From positions 1 to 10,051 of the forward strand of contig JBEKCP010000156.1 of the NCBI GenBank assembly GCA_050014815.1: a stretch of 10,051 bases of DNA, read 5' to 3'. Numbering within the stretch: the first letter of the stretch is position 1; each line of letters opens with the position of its first letter. Positions 8,112 through 10,051 of this stretch are shown in pieces. The position numbers were made by a program, and so were the translations under genes. The notes under the pieces are model-generated. The model searched no databases. It was not told where the DNA came from and worked only from the letters and a program-made list of their open reading frames with translations. The stretch comes from JBEKCP01 sp050014815 (lineage in GTDB: Bacteria > Planctomycetota > Planctomycetia > Pirellulales > Thermoguttaceae).

Positions 8112-8174
8112 TTATCGGCCACCGGAACGAAAACCGGGCCCGGTCCATTTGGTCTTCAGCGTCCAGTGTCTCAT
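8112..8174 (-). CDS. Possible 20-residue peptide ORF in the spacer
   Basis: A short frame begins with ATG at 8174-8172, preceded by AAGGA at 7 nt spacing. It encodes MRHWTLKTKWTGPGF followed by RSGGR and ends with TAA at 8112-8114. It lies 24 bp after the stop of the propeller gene, on the same strand. The peptide is basic (three Arg, two Lys, one His) and has two Trp; I recognise no family. Beyond the TAA the same frame stays open for another 46 codons to a TGA just before the next gene, so this may be the start of a decayed longer gene rather than a real peptide. Support is limited to the ribosome binding site and position. Confidence 0.25.
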   Translation of the reverse strand: MRHWTLKTKWTGPGFRSGGR

Positions 8175-8198
8175 GTTTTCTTCCTTTTTGGTCAGCGG

Positions 8199-10051
8199 CT
8201 ATTTCCGCAGGTCGTAGCAGACGACGGTGCCGCGATAACCGCGCATGAAGAAGAACCCTTCCGCGTAAGGGAGTTCAATATGCACATCGTACCCCGCGGC
8301 AAGCTGCCCGGCATCCGCACGCGCGTGCTCCGGCCAATACATCGAGCCGATCTGGCGGAAATCCTTCGGATCCAACGTCCAGAATTCGATGTGGGTGGAC
8401 TGCCGGTGGCTCGGGCTTGGAATCACGACCAGGCGATCCTCAATCAGCCAAGACTGTCGGCCTATATTCCATTGCGTTGGCAAGGTGTAAAGCGGCTCTC
8501 CTGTTTCCTCTTTGAGGACGCTCATGAAAGGGCTTCCGCTGTCGTAGACGAGTCCATCGCGCACGAGAACCTTGCGCTGCGCACAGGTGTCTTTCTGGTT
8601 CCAGACGTGAAATGCCGGCAGGTCCGGCGCTTCCCAGGCGCGTTCCGCCTTCTCCGGCGTGATCCGGTAGGCGCAGATCCGCACATGGTTCTGCACATCT
8701 TTGTTACGCCCGCCGAGCGGTGCGGTCTTGGACTTCACGCTTACGAACACGTGTTTCGCAGAGGTCGCCAGCGCGTTGTAGAGTGGCGGCAGTCCGGTCA
8801 CCTTCCACAACACCTTCCCGTCCTTCGGGTCAATCAATCGCAATTCGCCCTTGAGATTTCCCACCACCAGGTATTGCTTGTCCTGATGTGTCCACACCGC
8901 CGGAGTGGCCTCTGGTCCCATCACAGGGTCTACCGTCTCCCACAGGGTCTTGCCGCTTTCAACGTCCATGCCGCGCAGTGGAATGTCTTGCCATCCCTTC
9001 CCGTACTGCGGCACGACCAGAACACCGCCCGCCACTACCGGGCAGGCCGCCTTGCCCATGCCACCGGGAAGAGTTCGATCCCGCAAGCACTTCGCCTTGA
9101 GAGCGGCCATCGGTTTGACGTCGCTGCCGGTGTTGTCTTCCCAGATCTTCTTCCCCGTCGCTGCGTCGTAGCAGTAGACCAGCCCCGTGGTGCCGAGACT
9201 GAAAACCCTGCCCTGGTGGTAGACCGGCGTGTTGTGCAAGTCGCCGCGCTTGCCTGGATAAACGTTGATGCCCTTGCCCGCCTCCACGCTTTTCCAGACC
9301 GTCTTGCCGGTCTTCATGTCGATGGCGACGGTAAAATCGTCGGCGTCGATGCGGCTGTTGAGCTTGTAGGCTTCGACCTCTTCGGCGCTTGCCTTGAGGT
9401 TGCCTCCGTCCTTGTAGAACTGCTCCGCCCAGACCGTGCCCGAGGGGACGCTGGAACTGGCGAAGACCTTGCCTTCGGCCAGGATCAGACCGGTCGAGGT
9501 GCCGGGCGTGATGCCTTTGTACTTGAGGCGGTGGAAGCCCTCGACCCCGGCCCGGCCCATGCCGAGGTCGTGCTCCTCGCTCACCCAGACCATCTTGATC
9601 TGGGCGGGGTCATCCACCAGTTTCACGCCATATTGCCGCGGATTGAAATTGCCGAAGGGCCCGTTTTCCTGGGGCCAAACGGGCCCTGCCTTCGCGGCGG
9701 GCAACGGTTCATTCGCCACGGCGCGATTCGCACCGAGTGGGTCTGCCGGCGCCGCCGGCGGCCTCTCTTTCGCCGGTCCCGCGGCCATCGCATAGTGCAG
9801 CGAGACACCTGACACAGCCCCGGCCAGCATCACGCCGGCCGCAACCCAAGCCACCACTTTCACCTTGGCCCAGAACATCATCGCTTCGACTCCTTGGAGT
9901 GTGGTCAGCACGGCCGAGGAAACCACGGCTTTGCCCGTACAGCAGGCGACTATCTGCGCGGCCAATCCGGCAGGCATGGCCGCCTGGGTCTGCCCGAACA
10001 TGCCGGCCACCGCCGCCGGCGCCGGCGCGTAGCCGCGGCGGCCAAGAAACT
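8199..10051 (-). CDS. Membrane-anchored PQQ-like beta-propeller protein, probably the C-terminal part of an ECF sigma factor fusion (N-terminus outside window)
   Basis: The frame is open to the right edge (616 complete codons visible) and stops with TAG at 8199-8201. A GTG at 10008-10010 could be called as the start, but no Shine-Dalgarno precedes it and the frame stays open and protein-like upstream (FLGRRGYAPAPAAV). The first ~55 visible residues, containing PAGLAAQIVACCTGKAVV and then TTLQGVEAMMFWAKVKVVAW, closely resemble the Ala-rich linker and membrane anchor at the C-terminus of long planctomycete ECF sigma factors. One transmembrane helix lies at about 9783-9860 with lysines on its N-terminal side, predicting an inside N-terminus and an exported C-terminus. 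After a Pro/Ala linker come PQQ/BamB-type blades, visible as AIDMKTGKTVWK, CYDAATGKKIWE, GMDVESGKTLWE and LIDPKDGKVLWK, ending in a last strand GTVVCYDLRK. The propeller probably binds a ligand or protein; true PQQ enzyme activity is not suggested. The propeller and anchor are certain; fusion to sigma domains is inferred, since those domains would lie outside the window. Confidence 0.85.
   Translation of the reverse strand, partial: FLGRRGYAPAPAAVAGMFGQTQAAMPAGLAAQIVACCTGKAVVSSAVLTTLQGVEAMMFWAKVKVVAWVAAGVMLAGAVSGVSLHYAMAAGPAKERPPAAPADPLGANRAVANEPLPAAKAGPVWPQENGPFGNFNPRQYGVKLVDDPAQIKMVWVSEEHDLGMGRAGVEGFHRLKYKGITPGTSTGLILAEGKVFASSSVPSGTVWAEQFYKDGGNLKASAEEVEAYKLNSRIDADDFTVAIDMKTGKTVWKSVEAGKGINVYPGKRGDLHNTPVYHQGRVFSLGTTGLVYCYDAATGKKIWEDNTGSDVKPMAALKAKCLRDRTLPGGMGKAACPVVAGGVLVVPQYGKGWQDIPLRGMDVESGKTLWETVDPVMGPEATPAVWTHQDKQYLVVGNLKGELRLIDPKDGKVLWKVTGLPPLYNALATSAKHVFVSVKSKTAPLGGRNKDVQNHVRICAYRITPEKAERAWEAPDLPAFHVWNQKDTCAQRKVLVRDGLVYDSGSPFMSVLKEETGEPLYTLPTQWNIGRQSWLIEDRLVVIPSPSHRQSTHIEFWTLDPKDFRQIGSMYWPEHARADAGQLAAGYDVHIELPYAEGFFFMRGYRGTVVCYDLRK
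9890..9895 (-). promoter_or_regulatory. Internal Shine-Dalgarno-like AAGGAG before an in-frame ATG-ATG
   Basis: On the minus strand AAGGAG lies 8 nt upstream of ATG at 9881-9879, which is followed at once by a second ATG at 9878-9876, all in the propeller reading frame. A product started here would begin MMFWAKVKVVAWVAAGVMLA, a plausible signal anchor directly preceding the propeller. This could be a true internal start giving a sigma-free propeller. It could also be chance within a conserved linker, because the same residues fit the anchor of the longer fusion. The surrounding ACTCCAAGGAGT is also a short inverted repeat. Confidence 0.4.

Noticed and set aside
8133..8144. Palindrome ACCGGGCCCGGT followed by TTTT on the minus strand, as a terminator
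   Set aside because: The palindrome has no loop bases, so a stable hairpin would lose central pairs, and the T-run is only four bases.
7957..8148. 63-codon minus-strand frame whose TGA overlaps the ATG of the FG-GAP gene
   Set aside because: The ATGA overlap hints at coupling, but there is no good ribosome binding site, the sequence is low complexity, and the FG-GAP gene has its own AAGGAG.
7692..9812. 706-codon open frame on the plus strand
   Set aside because: Antisense of the PQQ-propeller gene; low-complexity Arg/His/Val composition mirrors the complementary codons.

Overview
The window is G+C-rich (about 60% by eye). It holds four consecutive genes, all on the minus strand, so transcription runs from position 10051 toward position 1. 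Nearly every long open frame on the plus strand is an antisense shadow of these genes. The gene content is an ECF-sigma-type C-terminal extension joined to a PQQ-type beta-propeller, a secreted FG-GAP/VCBS propeller, and two large exported glycosidase-like proteins. This combination is typical of the PVC group, most likely Planctomycetota and possibly Lentisphaerota, Kiritimatiellota or Verrucomicrobiota. It is an inference from protein style; there is no rRNA or other phylogenetic marker.

Layout in transcription order. (1) 10051-8199: a frame open at the right window edge. Its first visible ~55 codons look like the tail of a planctomycete-style ECF sigma factor, followed by one membrane helix and a PQQ-like beta-propeller. 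A Shine-Dalgarno-like AAGGAG sits inside the frame, 8 nt before a tandem ATG-ATG at the membrane helix. (2) 8198-7961: a 238-bp spacer with a possible 20-codon ORF and a bulged stem-loop. (3) 7960-6674: an exported seven-repeat FG-GAP/VCBS propeller whose last codons contain a perfect 15-bp tandem duplication. (4) 6535-2678: a very large exported multidomain glycosidase-like protein (1285 codons) interrupted by one in-frame TAG at 3341-3343. The same frame continues with clearly protein-like sequence for 220 codons after the TAG and ends at a TGA. (5) 2677-2478: a spacer with a coding-like out-of-frame stretch. (6) 2477-1: an exported, probably (alpha/alpha)-barrel glycosidase-like protein of at least 825 residues that runs off the left edge. 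Because its stop lies outside the window, it is easy to miss by simple ORF calling.

Working model (inference): a membrane-anchored regulator with an extracytoplasmic propeller is followed by a co-directional set of secreted carbohydrate-active and propeller proteins. This would be a small glycan-utilisation locus. No tRNA, rRNA, CRISPR array, insertion sequence or convincing rho-independent terminator was seen.
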